Assembly: GCA_023014485.1 (NCBI GenBank)
Contig: JAJOZX010002708.1
Coordinates: 62,001 to 126,000, forward strand
Reading direction: 5' to 3'
DNA length: 64,000 bases
Origin: Bathynomus jamesi
Taxonomy: Eukaryota > Arthropoda > Malacostraca > Isopoda > Cirolanidae
This document shows, in pieces, positions 42,814 to 53,034 of this stretch. The position numbers and the translations under genes were made by a program. Below the pieces are notes generated by a model. That model did not search any database, was not told the origin of the DNA, and saw only the letters and a list, made by a program, of their open reading frames with translations. Each line of letters begins with the position of its first letter. The first letter of the stretch is position 1.

Positions 42814-44167
42814 TACGAGGGCCACTCAATATATTTTGCCCCACCTTGTTTTTTCTTTCTAAGTTTCCTTGTAAGTTCCAGAAATTTTGTACACAAGTAG
42901 TTACATAACTTTTTTACAAGTTGTTATTTTTTCACATAGTCTCCATCCTTTTCTACGGCTCACCTACACATCCAAACAAGGGCCTTTATTCCTTCCTGAT
43001 AAAAGTCCGCTGGGTTCCGCTGGAGCCACCTATTAATCGCCTCAACAACCTCATCGTCACTCTGAAACTTCTTTCATTGGCCCAAACAAATGGAAGTCTG
43101 AAGTGCCAGATCCGGGCTGTATGGAGGGTGGGGTAACACAGTGAAGCGCATTTTTGTGATGGCCTCTCTTGTTTGCAAACTGTTGTGTGGTCTTGCGTTA
43201 TCGTGCAAAAGAAGGACGTCTTCCAGTTTTCTCTCTGGTCGAACTCGCTTTATACGTCTCTGGAGTCTCTGTATGGGAGCAATATATGCCTCTGAGTTGA
43301 TTGTTTGTCCTTTCTTCATAATCATCCCCTTTCATGTCTCAGAAGATGGTGGCCATAACCTTTCGTGCAGAGGGAGCCATTTTGAACTTTTTCTTGAGTG
43401 GGGAGTCTGCGTGATGCCACTCCATGGATTGGCGTTTTGTTTCAGGTTCAAAGTGGTGTACCCAAGTCTCATCCCCGGTCACAATTCATGAAAGGAAATC
43501 ATCCCCTTCTGTCTCGTATCGAACCACGACTCAGAAGCAACTTCTTTTCTTTGGGCTTTGTGATCTTCAGTCAGTTCGCGAGGAGCAAACCGTGAACACA
43601 CTTTTGAGTATCCCAGTTGCTGAATTAGCATATTCACACTTCCTTCACTAATTCCTAGCTCCAGTGATAGCTCCTTGTATATGACGCGCCGATTTGATCG
43701 AATGATGCTGTTAGCACGTTGCACAGTGTGAGATGTGACAGCTGATGCCGGGCGAACGCTGCGTGGCTCATCATCGAGGTTGGCTCTCCTTCTCTCCGAT
43801 GATCTCACACGTTTAGACCAGCGTCCAACTGTGATTCGATCAACAACAGCATCTCCGTAAACGTTTTGTAGACGTTTGTGAATATTTCCAACTGTTTCCT
43901 TCTCTGCGGTTAAGAACTCGATAACAGCTCTCTGTTTACGACGCACATCACTGTCAGACGCCATTTTCGAAACTGCGTTAACCATCGGTTTTATACAAGG
44001 GCGTTGAAAAGCAGTTTTATACAAGGAGGGGAGGTTCGAACTGGAAAAATCCGGTTATGTAAAGCGCAGAAAGTTCAAACTTACGGCCCAAAATTCATTT
44101 CAGCCCCATAGCCTATTATTTAGCTAAGAAAAAGGGGTGGGGCAAAATATATTGAGTGCCCCTAGTA
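42814..44167. mobile_element. Mariner element with both terminal repeats, about 1.35 kb
   Basis: Both ends, oriented alike, read TAC(G/T)AGGG followed by CACTCAATATATTTTGCCCC, giving TA-flanked inverted repeats of about 28 bp. Length, ends and single intronless transposase on the minus strand fit a full-length mariner. Confidence 0.9.
43074..44024 (-). pseudogene. Mariner transposase (D34D type), interrupted
   Basis: The N-terminal frame 44024-43479 encodes a HTH domain (AVIEFLTAEKETVGNIHKRL, VDRITVGRWSKRVR), the second HTH with RANSIIRSNRRVIYKELSLE and QQLGYSKVCSRFAPRELTED. After a stop near 43479 the sequence resumes and the frame 43325-43074 carries LLLHDNARPHNSLQTREAI (second catalytic Asp) and HPPYSPDLA (third catalytic Asp region). 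At least one stop and frame change separate them. Both TIRs are intact, so the copy could in principle be mobilised by an enzyme supplied elsewhere. Frames on the plus strand here are shadows. Confidence 0.85.
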
Positions 44168-44902
44168 TATAATATTTAATAGAAAAACAAGTAGAATGTA
44201 AACTTCGTTAAAACGTCACCTATATAGCTGCTTAGCTAATTACTGCTTCATGTGGTTTCCCATCTTTATGAAAAGGTCTCGCATACAAGTTGCAAACTTT
44301 CAGGAATAGGGCTAAATCACATTGGAGGAAAGAGCTTTGAAATCCTCTCTTCAAGGATTAACTCATTTAACTTTGAATCGATGTTGTCATAAAAGAAGTG
44401 GAAATATTTACATCGATTTTCTATGATGTTTTAAATGAATGCGCTCTCTATGTAATCAAAGAAATAAGAACGTCTCCTGCCCCGTGGAAAAAAAAGAAAA
44501 ACATGCCTCAAGAAGAAAGAAACCGATATAAGCAAATAGAAAAACGGATGAATGGAACAGTCAAACAATCTCGTTCTTGTTTTTATACGTACATTTAAAT
44601 TAATCAGTTGTATAAATGAAACTTAAAGAAGGCATCCGGAGAGTTATTCAAGAAATTATGCTTGTGAAGTGGTCAAATGACTCTCGCTCAAACACTGATG
44701 ACGCTCCTCAATAGGTTCAATAGATAAATAATTTTTCTTCTTCACTTTGTGGAAGAATATTCAGCAAGAGGCCCAGAGAAAAGTAGCAAATGTTAGAAAT
44801 TAGTTATTAAACAAGAAAGAAATGTTGAGCCCCAAGCGCACATGAGAAACTTTAAAAATGTAAACCTTTAAATACTCATGAGAATATGAGCTACACAGAA
44901 AA
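44168..44902. other. No gene recognised
   Basis: AT-rich. A basic 66-aa frame at 44398-44598 (KKKKNMPQEERNRYKQIEK) has no recognised domain. Confidence 0.4.
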
Positions 44903-45507
44903 CCGAAATTACGTCACTTTTGATAGAATAAGTTTCATTTCATTTACCGATGAAACAATTCCTTCCAAGTCCAGCGTCCGTAGCTCATAAGTAACACCGT
45001 TTCCCTATAAGCGAAGTGAAGACATTGAGATCAGGGGTTCGAGCACCGATGAGGCTGGTAATAATAATGGAGGAGTCAGAGCAATGGGCCGCATTAGTTG
45101 GCTTGCGCGCTGTGCCAGTTTCTGTCCCTCTTCAATGATTATGGTTATTAATTCTTTCCAAGTGCCGGAAAATTTAACAAAAATGCAATTATATGCACTT
45201 AATTTTCTTTTTGCAATTAATGCACGCAAGATTACAGACCATCATATGCATACAAAGAGCGGTTCGTGTTATCGTGAAAGCATTAAACATTAGTTTGCGC
45301 ATGTGCAAATTTCCTTCGCGCATGCACTACGTCAGAAAAAATTGCAAACATTTTAACTACTTGTCGATATATATTTATCACATCAAAAACTGATGGAACG
45401 GAATGTTATCAAATTAAAAATCTGTAGAAAACTTTCACGCATTCGTAAGGAATTGTTTCATTGGTAAATGAAATTAAACACTAATTCTATCAAAACTGAA
45501 ATTTCGG
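44903..45507. mobile_element. Long-TIR non-autonomous element with a tRNA-like insert
   Basis: Inverted arms of about 62 bp: CCGAAATTACGTCACTTTTG left, CCGAAATTTCAGTTTTG right (inverted), both continuing into GATAGAAT, TTTCATTTACC and GATGAAACAATTCCTT-like phrases. No transposase inside. Confidence 0.65.
44975..45055 (+). repeat. tRNA-derived SINE, decayed
   Basis: GTCCGTAGCTCATAAGTAAC resembles a tRNA 5' end with A box and GGGGTTCGAGCAC about 50 bp downstream resembles the B box. Lies inside the long-TIR element. Confidence 0.5.
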
Positions 45508-46038
45508 CTATCTATTTGGCAACTACGTACATTTACGAACTAGCAATTGCTGAGAGCAATGGAGAAGAATTATTAAGACGTTAAGGCAATTATAAGAAAA
45601 TTTGGGAAGGCGGATCTATTTATTACGTTTACTTGCAATCGAAGGTGGACTGAAATTGCTGAAAGCATTGAAGCTTATCAGCGACCAGAACATAGGCCAG
45701 ATATTGTTGCAAGAGTTCTTCACATGAAACTAAAAGAGCTGCTTCATGATTTAACAATAAACTTAGGTTAGGTTAGGTTAGTAATTTTCTTCCGGAGTAT
45801 ATGTTTTATTGTTTTTATTGTTCTATTTATTATTAATATAACATTTTTCCTTCTATGAACTTTTTCTCTATCTGACTTCGTTTAAAAGTTGTGCATGGCC
45901 GCATGCGTGTGCGAACGAAAGAATAAATGTCCTTAGGATACTCCCAGAACAGAGGCCTTCCCAACGGTGTAAGGATGAGTGCCCTACGTTGAGCGGTTTC
46001 TGAGAAAAACGCCGGACAGACAGCAGGACAAAATCTGC

Positions 46039-46080
<42 letters not shown>

Positions 46081-46793
46081 CAACGTAACCATTCTAGTAA
46101 AATTTGAATAGATTTGAATGAGATGGAAAAGGGCATTTGATTGGTTGAGTGACCAAGGTTAATTGACCAATGGGATTGGAAAGTTTGAATAATAAATTTA
46201 CTTCATCCAAGTCTTTCTTTTGATTTATTTTACAAATTGAATACCTGTACATTGGGATTCAATCATCTGGAATTAAGACTTATCTTTATTTGTTGTTTTT
46301 TTAGGAAGAGTTCAACAGTTTTTCCTGAGCAGCCTTTAGCTTATCTCCTCTACTGACCAAGCCAGGACATGCGACTTAAATGCCTTCAATTCCTTGCAGT
46401 AAAATGGTTAATGAATGGCGAATGAGAATGCAGGACAGCCTTAGTAGTATAAATGCGCAAGGTAGAAAGGGGAAAAGAGAGGAAGGGAGTAGGGGAAAGA
46501 TGGTAAAAGAGAGGAAAAGAGAGGAAAGAGAGGAAGGGGTAGGGAAAAGAGGGTAAAGAGGGGAAGGGGTAGAAAAAGAGGGAAAAAGAGGGAAAGGGGG
46601 TAGGGGAAAGAGGGAAAAAGAGGGGAAAGGCGAAGAAGCAAATATTTAATCTCTCATAGGGGGAAGGGGGTGTCGTCCTCCTAAAACGTAATATTTCTCT
46701 GAAATAGAGGTAACCTAACCTAACCTGATCTTCACGCAATCTGAGAGTAACCTAAACTAACCTAACCTAACCTAAACCTGAAAATAATTATTT

Positions 46794-46823
<30 letters not shown>
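45508..46823. repeat. Simple-repeat region: TTAGG tracts, ATT repeat, purine tract
   Basis: TTAGG-type tract at 45763-45781, ATT microsatellite at about 46038-46078, an irregular G/A-only-like tract (AGGGGAAAGAGGG and variants) at about 46460-46640, and TAACC-type tracts at 46711-46727 and 46748-46779. An AT run precedes 46824. No gene recognised; long frames over the purine tract are compositional. Confidence 0.8.
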
Positions 46824-46828
<5 letters not shown>

Positions 46829-46985
46829 AATAAAACCACGAAGGAAAAAGAAACACAAAGGGGTGCTCAAGCGCTTTCGTCTAATGACATCCTCAGCGCT
46901 TGAGCACCCCTTTGTGTTTCTTTTTCCTTCGTGGTTTTATTCATCATAAATACTTTTCACGTGTCACTTTCGTGAAATAATTTTT
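46824..46985. repeat. Palindromic Penelope terminal segment with hammerhead-like core
   Basis: Arms meet near 46893: GATGAATAAAACCACGAAGG to the left and its inverse on the right, including GGGGTGCTCAAGCGCT. The same terminal sequence bounds the Penelope pair at 38.5 and 41.5 kb. The minus strand carries GCTGAGGATGTCATTAGACG then AAAGC, the hammerhead-like core. No protein-coding part remains. Confidence 0.7.
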
Positions 46986-47008
46986 CATATATATATATAT
47001 ATATAAGC

Positions 47009-47752
47009 AGAAAGCCACAGACAAGAAGGAAAGAAACATCCATCATCATGTTGGAGAGGGACTATATTTTGTACAATGCAACGTTTCAAGCACAAACTAT
47101 GCTCATCTTCAGCAAAAAATTCTAAAAAGTTGAAAACAGAATATTAAAAACCATAATGAATAACAAATATGCCCACATGGGCATAAGCCATAGAACTAAC
47201 AAACCACTGAGAACTAAAGAAGCTTCAGCTATACGCAGCCATGTTATTCAATGCAAAGTGGATATAACTTTAGCTAATTTTAACATTTTAGATTCCGCTC
47301 CGTGTGAGCAAACTTTAAGACATTTAGAATCATTATATATTAAAACTCTTTCCCCTTCGCTCAATTCTGATAATTCATCCGTTCCCCTCCGTCTTAACTG
47401 AACATTTTTAACAACCAACCTCTACTTGTTTTTAGATGCTTCTGTTTGTATTAGTTTTGCCTCGGAATCTGTGCTACTTAGAGTTAAGGTGCGTTCTTTT
47501 TAGTGTGTGACTTTCATTTTAGTGTTTTAAAAGCTTGTGAATTTTTTAGTTTGGGTTTTTTTTTCTTTACATTATTTTGTATTTTATATTTGTTATTCAT
47601 TATGGTTTTTAATATTCTGTTTTTAACTTTTTAGAATTTTTTGCCTGAAGATGAGCATAGTTTGTGCTTGAAACGTTGCATTGTACAAAATATAGTCCCT
47701 CTCCAACATGATGGATGTTTCTTTCATTCTTTTCTGTGGCTTTCTGCTTAAA
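47009..47752. mobile_element. Penelope derivative: ORF C-terminus between inverted terminal segments
   Basis: Arms of about 155 bp (47009-47165 and about 47590-47752) are inverted copies: GCAGAAAGCCACAGA, CATGTTGGAGAGGGACTATA, CAACGTTTCAAGCACAAACT and CATAATGAATAAC on the left all reappear inverted on the right. The plus-strand frame 47156-47401 encodes SHRTNKPLRTKEASAIRSHV and FNILDSAPCEQTLRHLESLY then LSPSLNSDNSS, the conserved C-terminal tail after GIY-YIG in Penelope proteins. Each arm holds a CTGAAGA...GAAAC hammerhead-like core (47640-47680 plus; 47074-47117 minus). Confidence 0.72.
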
Positions 47753-48219
47753 TTGAAATTGAAGCTTGCCAGAAGCGGCCTTCACCAATATATACAGTAT
47801 ATTATATATATATATATAGAGAGATATATATGTGTGTGTGTGTGTGTGTGCGTGTATAAATGTGTGTGACGTCATACTGTGAACTTTAGCGGCCACCATT
47901 CAATCTGTGTCTTAGGCATAACAATGATATTACACCATCGGGAGTCGAATCTCAAACCCCCTCGTCGTTAATACATTTTGTAGGCGTGGCTTAACCAATT
48001 TGTCATTCTTCGATTAGCTCTCCATAGCTGTGCAAATATTCTCCATACCCGGGACGATTCTTCGACTTTCCACTAAAACCCTATGCTGTTTGCATAAACC
48101 CTGTACCGTCAGGGCGGCTCATTTACTCCCACTAGTTATCACAATAAATTATGTAAGCCAGCCTCATTCATTAATTACCCTAATAAGTGGTTTACCACCC
48201 AAAGCATCGACGCCATCCT
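47753..48219. repeat. AT/GT microsatellite and orphan foldback end
   Basis: AT/GT repeats at about 47803-47855, then 47865-47905 with GTGTGACGTCATACTGTG and CTTTAGCGGCCACC, matching the box at 11221-11255 in the large foldback arm. The rest is unassigned. Confidence 0.6.
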
Positions 48220-49690
48220 GATGCCCGAGAGTCTATAGAGGGTAACCCCGATACGCCAAGGCCAGTGGAATCGAACCCCGTCATCGACATCGAACACCCC
48301 AACAATTCATCCTCAACAAAAGTGAAATTTAGTAGAATCAAACCTGCCCTCCTCGGTGCTTACCGAGGCCATCTGACCACCTATCTCTTCGAACCAGTGT
48401 TTTGCATGAAATTCCTAAAGGAGGTAGAGGCAAGTGTAGGACGGCTGCTACCATGCATTGTATCCGCTGCCATTATGCCGAGTCACTTCGCATTGGCAAG
48501 AACCACGTTGGTGAGAATCGACGAGAATTCACTGCGCATCATTGTCCTCATCCCTCTGAAGGCCATGAAGAGTGAGATGACCCTATAGCGGGTCCTCCAC
48601 CTACCGGTGTGGACACAAGACGCTAACCTTTTCATCGATGTACAACCAGAAGGAGATTATCTCTGAGTTATTAGGAATCGACAGAACTTCGTTATTCTTC
48701 AAGACCTCAACATCTGTCTCCTTGAAGACAAGATTCATCACTGCCGGACCCCTTCACTATTCCTCACAGTTAAGTCGCCGCAGTACGCAGTAAATTTATT
48801 CCTCAATGAGTCAACCACGGACCTCGACACCTGTGTCAGAAAGGTCCATAGCAATTTTCCCCCAATACTATTGAAGATACAAGATGTACTTTTCTTCAGT
48901 GTCTCGAAGCCTACTCCTGTTGCAATACATTGCGGAGACAAGAACTTACAAAAAGTTCTACTGAGCGTCACCGAAAGTTCTCGCTCCCTGATGGGTACAC
49001 TGTGATTTCCAACACTTTCAGGTTGACCTCCTGGTCGACTTTTAGGAAGGAGCGAGAAGTTGAAGTCACGCCTTTTAGGGCTTCCTCCTACCACGACGTC
49101 AACATCATGATACTTCTCCATTCCTAAAGGTACATGCCTTTGGCTATACAGCACTTCAACAAATCGTTGTTCCAGGGAGTAGAGGCATTGGCAATAAAGC
49201 GCTACATAGAGAAACTGTAGCTCGAACGTTTCGAGTCTGGTCGCCACAGGACTTGGGACGTCGTCAACGCGAGGGTAGCGTCATTATTCTCCTTGGTACA
49301 TTTAGCAGGATGCTGCTACTTCAAATGCCGAGGTAACTACGGCGAGGTTCCAACCGTCGCCCATTCTTACAGACGACAGGCGACCCCGCCAGCATCCCCT
49401 ACCTCACTTACTGCAGAACCCGCGATAGTCACCACACCGAGTAGCACTCCCCACGAAATTCATAGCCTTTGACCATTTCCACGAGTGCAGTTCGTTTCCC
49501 AGTCGGAAACAAGTGATGGTTCCAAAGGGGCGACCTCAGCTTTAGCGAAGTAACTGCAGAAAACGTTACTTACGTGCACATGTTGGCCACTTATGAAGCC
49601 CCATCAGGCAGTGAGGATGAAAGAGACCGAAACGAAGACTTGAGTGCAGAAGAAAGAAATACGAACAGGAGCGTTACATTTATACTTTAG
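48220..49690 (+). pseudogene. Degenerate membrane-glycoprotein-like gene, possibly an old env-type gene
   Basis: The plus frame 48187-48588 has Pro/Ser-rich N-terminal sequence, then MKFLKEVEASVGRLLP and RIDENSLRIIVLIPLKAM. Downstream the same strand keeps coding character over about 1 kb but the frame is broken by stops and shifts around 48590, 48760, 48990 and 49060. The later part holds spaced cysteines and, near 49290, a hydrophobic stretch followed by a Cys-rich turn and a Ser/Pro/Thr-rich tail ending at a stop near 49689. This layout (ectodomain with spaced Cys, one membrane segment, short tail) fits an envelope-type glycoprotein of an insect-retrovirus-like or other endogenous viral element. 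Family recognition is weak and no neighbouring gag or pol was found. Confidence 0.4.
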
Positions 49691-50414
49691 TGCTTGCTAA
49701 ATTAAGTTGGCCGTGTTTGTCAATGTATGATTTTATACTTATGTCTGCGTATTTAAATTCTGAATCTGTCACTATATTATGTTATTACCCTACTCTTACT
49801 GTGTTTTTCTTTTCCGACCTATTCTTTCTTATGGGCTGATAGGTACATTATTTTCGTATGTTATCTTTTATTATTTTTATTATATTTAAATCTATTAAAC
49901 GGTATTCATTTAAAAGAATTTCCTTTTTTTAATTAAAGGTGTTGAACGGTATTTTTATTGCTTTTCTTTGTTTATTCGTTGTCGAATTTGTTTTCATTTA
50001 ATTTTCGCAAAAAGAAAAAAAATAAGATAAAGACGAATACGAAGGCAAATGGGTATGTTTCTTTCACTTCCCGTTCCTTATCTACTCAATGTTTTTATTT
50101 CATTATCTAAAATTTGTTTTTCACCTACTCAAAGGCTTTAAAAGTATTTGAAGGAGTCGTTAAAGGGCGTATAACGACATCTTTCACATTTTTATGTTTT
50201 CGCGTTTGTTTTCACTAAAATAAGATCGGGGCAGGTACAGGAACGAGTGGGTATATACATTTTGTCTTTTAATCTCTTAATATATTGAATCTAATTTATT
50301 TTACTCATTATTTCTAATTTGTACCTTTAGTTAATCTACCAAAGCACCTATGAGTTTAGTTTAATCTACCAAAGCACCTATGAGTTGCATGATCTCTCTC
50401 GTTACAGACTGAAG
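49691..50414. other. No gene recognised
   Basis: AT-rich. A 26-bp direct repeat with TTTAATCTACCAAAGCACC is at 50335-50385. Nothing else assigned. Confidence 0.5.
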
Positions 50415-50868
50415 CATGCAGCTCCTGGAGATGCCTATGGAAATTCAATATAAAATTTTAGGATATGTGCACGATTATGCCTTCGTATGCCGACTCTAGC
50501 ATCAGTATTTCGTCGCGAAAAAGTACAGTGGTAAAGTACAATTTAAGTATATAGACTCTCACTACTTATGGTCGCAGGTCTACCGATGGATTGGCCGACA
50601 GTCTGAAGTAAGCTGTTTGTATTTGTCCAGTCAGTATACGGAGCCACGGTTCCTTACACTAGAGGTCTTAAGGACCTTCACAAAATTTGGGAGGGTAAAA
50701 CTTCTGAATCTGCATAAGGTCCGTTTTCGGCAGACCATTAGCAGAAGCTACATAAAATTTTTCGTTCACTTTGAGCAATTACAAACGTTAAAACTGTCGG
50801 AGGTGATAATGCCTGTCGGACTGTTGTCTGCCTTAAGCATACTTCTCCGTCTGATCACCACCGTATAG
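50415..50868 (+). pseudogene. F-box/leucine-rich-repeat-like gene fragment with one internal stop
   Basis: From ATG at 50415 a single frame runs to the stop at 50866 and is interrupted once, by TAG near 50496. The start MQLLEMPMEIQYKILGYV with YAFVCRL is an F-box-like motif (hydrophobic LPxEIxxxIL pattern, then CR). After the stop come leucine-spaced segments VSCLYLSSQY, RFLTLEVLRTF, RVKLLNLHKVRF and LQTLKLSEVIM, typical of leucine-rich repeats. F-box proteins recruit substrates to SCF ubiquitin ligases. At 150 codons it is short for the class. No introns or promoter are visible, so a retrocopy or a gene carried by a mobile or viral element are options. Confidence 0.55.
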
Positions 50869-51039
50869 GAAATTTACTTAGTTGTGGGGTGTGGAAAAAA
50901 TATTGAAATCTTACCATAACTTGGGATTTTACAGCCAAAGTTCGATGTCTCCCTTTTTTTTTTTGTTTTTTTGCCCACCCGATATATATGATACAACTCA
51001 GAATGGTTCTCTGAGATAACTTTTACGGAATACACAGAC

Positions 51040-51184
51040 TTAATGTCCATGGAACAAGGAACTCTTCTGGGATAATTAAATCCACTTTCGTCCGAATAAC
51101 TAATAGTAAATGACAAATACTTAAGTTTTTCTTTTTCATGGTGGAAGCTCAACGTGCCAACGTGGGGAACGGGTCACTCGCAAA
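51040..51184 (-). mobile_element. Mariner-related fragment shared with 25300-25437
   Basis: The minus strand encodes LSFTISYSDESGFNYPRRVP and CSM, the same as the start of the frame at 24932-25375, and both end at GAACGGGTCACTCGC / CAACGGGTCACTCGC. Identity is high. No catalytic part is present. Confidence 0.75.
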
Positions 51185-51602
51185 AGAAAAGCTTAGTCTT
51201 TGCCATTTGCCATTACTTATTGGAAGTATAATGGATTAATTAACTCTGAAGAGTTTCTTTTTCCATACACATTAGTCTGTATATTTAAATAAATAAATAC
51301 ATTATACAGAGTGTAAAAGTGTATTTATTTAAAGGTTCACTTGGTAAGTCGAAGATACATTGAGAGTAAAATGAAAAGTTTTCTTTAATCCCTGGAAGAG
51401 TACCTTTGTAGTTTCGTTTAGTTTCAGAGGAACCTATATGTTAAGTAAACAACCGGTTCATCTATTCTTTATATGCTTTCGACCTACTTTCTTTGTACTT
51501 TTTAAATACAGTATTTATTTTTTTGCAAGTGCATTAGTCTTTTTATACTGTTCGTTCTAAAATCAGTTGATGACAGTTTTCAGTTCATTATTCCAATATT
51601 GG
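51185..51602. other. No gene recognised
   Basis: AT-rich, unassigned. Confidence 0.4.
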
Positions 51603-51801
51603 GATCACCTGAAGATCAGGGCCCCCAGCCTTCGTTAGTCAGCCTTATAAGGCTAACTAACGAAAATATCACGACTTAACCTAACCATCGTCAAGGGCGT
51701 ACAGTTGACCTAACGATTGGTTAGGTTAAGTCTGATATTTTCGTTAGTTAGCCTTATGAGGCTAACTAACGAAGGCTGGGGGCCCTCATCTTCAGGTGAT
51801 C
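51603..51801. repeat. Palindrome B of the GTACAGTTGACC foldback family
   Basis: Outer ends GATCACCTGAAGATCAGGGC and, inverted, GATCACCTGAAGATGAGGGC. Arms of about 87 bp with CTTATAAGGCTAACTAACG flank a short spacer containing CGTACAGTTGACC. Related to 9226-9345 and 52031-52406. Confidence 0.85.
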
Positions 51802-51862
51802 CAAAGGTTAAAATAAGACTAAAATTAAGGAACACATTTTAAAGTGGAAAACTTGGAACTAT

Positions 51863-51935
51863 TGGGGTTCTGGATGACGTGACTGGGAGCACGCTAACTC
51901 TAAAACCACGCGACGTGGGTTCCAGTCCGACTAGA
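51863..51935 (+). repeat. tRNA-derived SINE candidate
   Basis: GGGTTCCAGTCCGAC resembles a B box and TGGATGACGTGACTGGGAG a diverged A box about 35 bp upstream. Flanks were not resolved. Lies between two palindromes. Confidence 0.4.
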
Positions 51936-52030
51936 TTCAAGTTTCCAACTGTATTGCCTTTTCCCTTTCAAAGGATGAAATTCTTAAAAGAAAAAATGGT
52001 AAAGTATTACATTCGCGCTCCGTCTGTGAA

Positions 52031-52406
52031 AGTAGCAGATCTGTAAAAGTAGCAGAAAAAATCAAGAATTACCACCAAATAATGCAGAAAAAAAATAATT
52101 ATCACCAATTAAATAACTAAGGTTAATTGGATGCCTAGTTAGGTCAATTGAATGGCCGGTTAGGTCAACTGTACGCCCTTGATGATTGGTTAGATTAAGT
52201 CGTGATATTTTCGTTAACTAACGAAAATATCACTACTTAACCTAACCAATCATCAAGAGCGTACAGTTGACCTAACCGGGTATTCAATTGACGTAACTGG
52301 GCATTCAATTAACCTTAGTTATTTAATTAGTGATAATTATTGTTTTTTTCTGCATTATTTGGTGATAATTCTAGATTTTTTCTGCTACTTTTACAAATCT
52401 GCTACT
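52031..52406. repeat. Palindrome C, 376 bp, near-perfect with no spacer
   Basis: Centred near 52218 (TTTCGTTAACTAACGAAA). Arms of about 187 bp run out through TAACCAATCATCAAG, GTACAGTTGACCTAACC, CATTCAATTAACCTTAG and TTTTTTCTGCATTATTTGG to AGTAGCAGAT. Small indels separate the arms. Confidence 0.88.
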
Positions 52407-53034
52407 TTGGCTAAATTTAACACAATCCTCTGTAACTAGTTTAAGTTCACTGACGGAACATCCAGTACACACATCCATCATCAACAATGTTACACTTCAA
52501 ACTGACGCATTTCCACCTCATTGCCACATTTTATAGGCAATCATGCGGCGGAATGGCACAAAGTAGTTCTTATTAAAAATATTAATTAAAAATTTTTTGA
52601 CAAATTTAAAAAAAATTAGAGATAGCAGGGTTTTTACTTATTCTGTATCTATATAAATACATGACTTTTATAACTAAAAAATTGATTTTCGTGGAGCCAT
52701 GAAAGTAATACTTAACCGAAAAAATGAATTTATGCAGACTTTTTAAACCAATTGTATATTCATTAACTAAATTTCATTTTTCACAAAATATTTTTATTCG
52801 ATCAAATCAATCACAGTTTTATAGGTTATAATCATTACTCATTTTTGGCGTCTTAATCGCCTTATTTATACGTAGAAATAACATTTAAAGCATATCGGAC
52901 CAATATTTGATGCCATAAAACTATTTTAAATTTCCCTCAAGTCGAAGCAAAACTTTCAAAAGCAATATAATTCTTGCAGGATTAAAACATCAAAGCATTC
53001 GGCAACAGTATTTGGGAACTTCTTTTTTGCTCAC
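52407..53034. other. Inferred intron sequence, no gene recognised
   Basis: AT-rich. Lies downstream of the LDLa exon donor on the minus strand. Confidence 0.5.

Noticed and set aside
46386..46739. Pro/Phe/Ser-rich minus-strand frame
   Set aside because: Product of the purine tract composition.
46711..46779. Chromosome end (telomere)
   Set aside because: Tracts are short, imperfect and followed on both sides by ordinary transposon sequence.
48738..49247. 169-aa minus-strand frame
   Set aside because: Lies opposite the decayed glycoprotein-like region, has no recognisable domain and looks like an antisense shadow.
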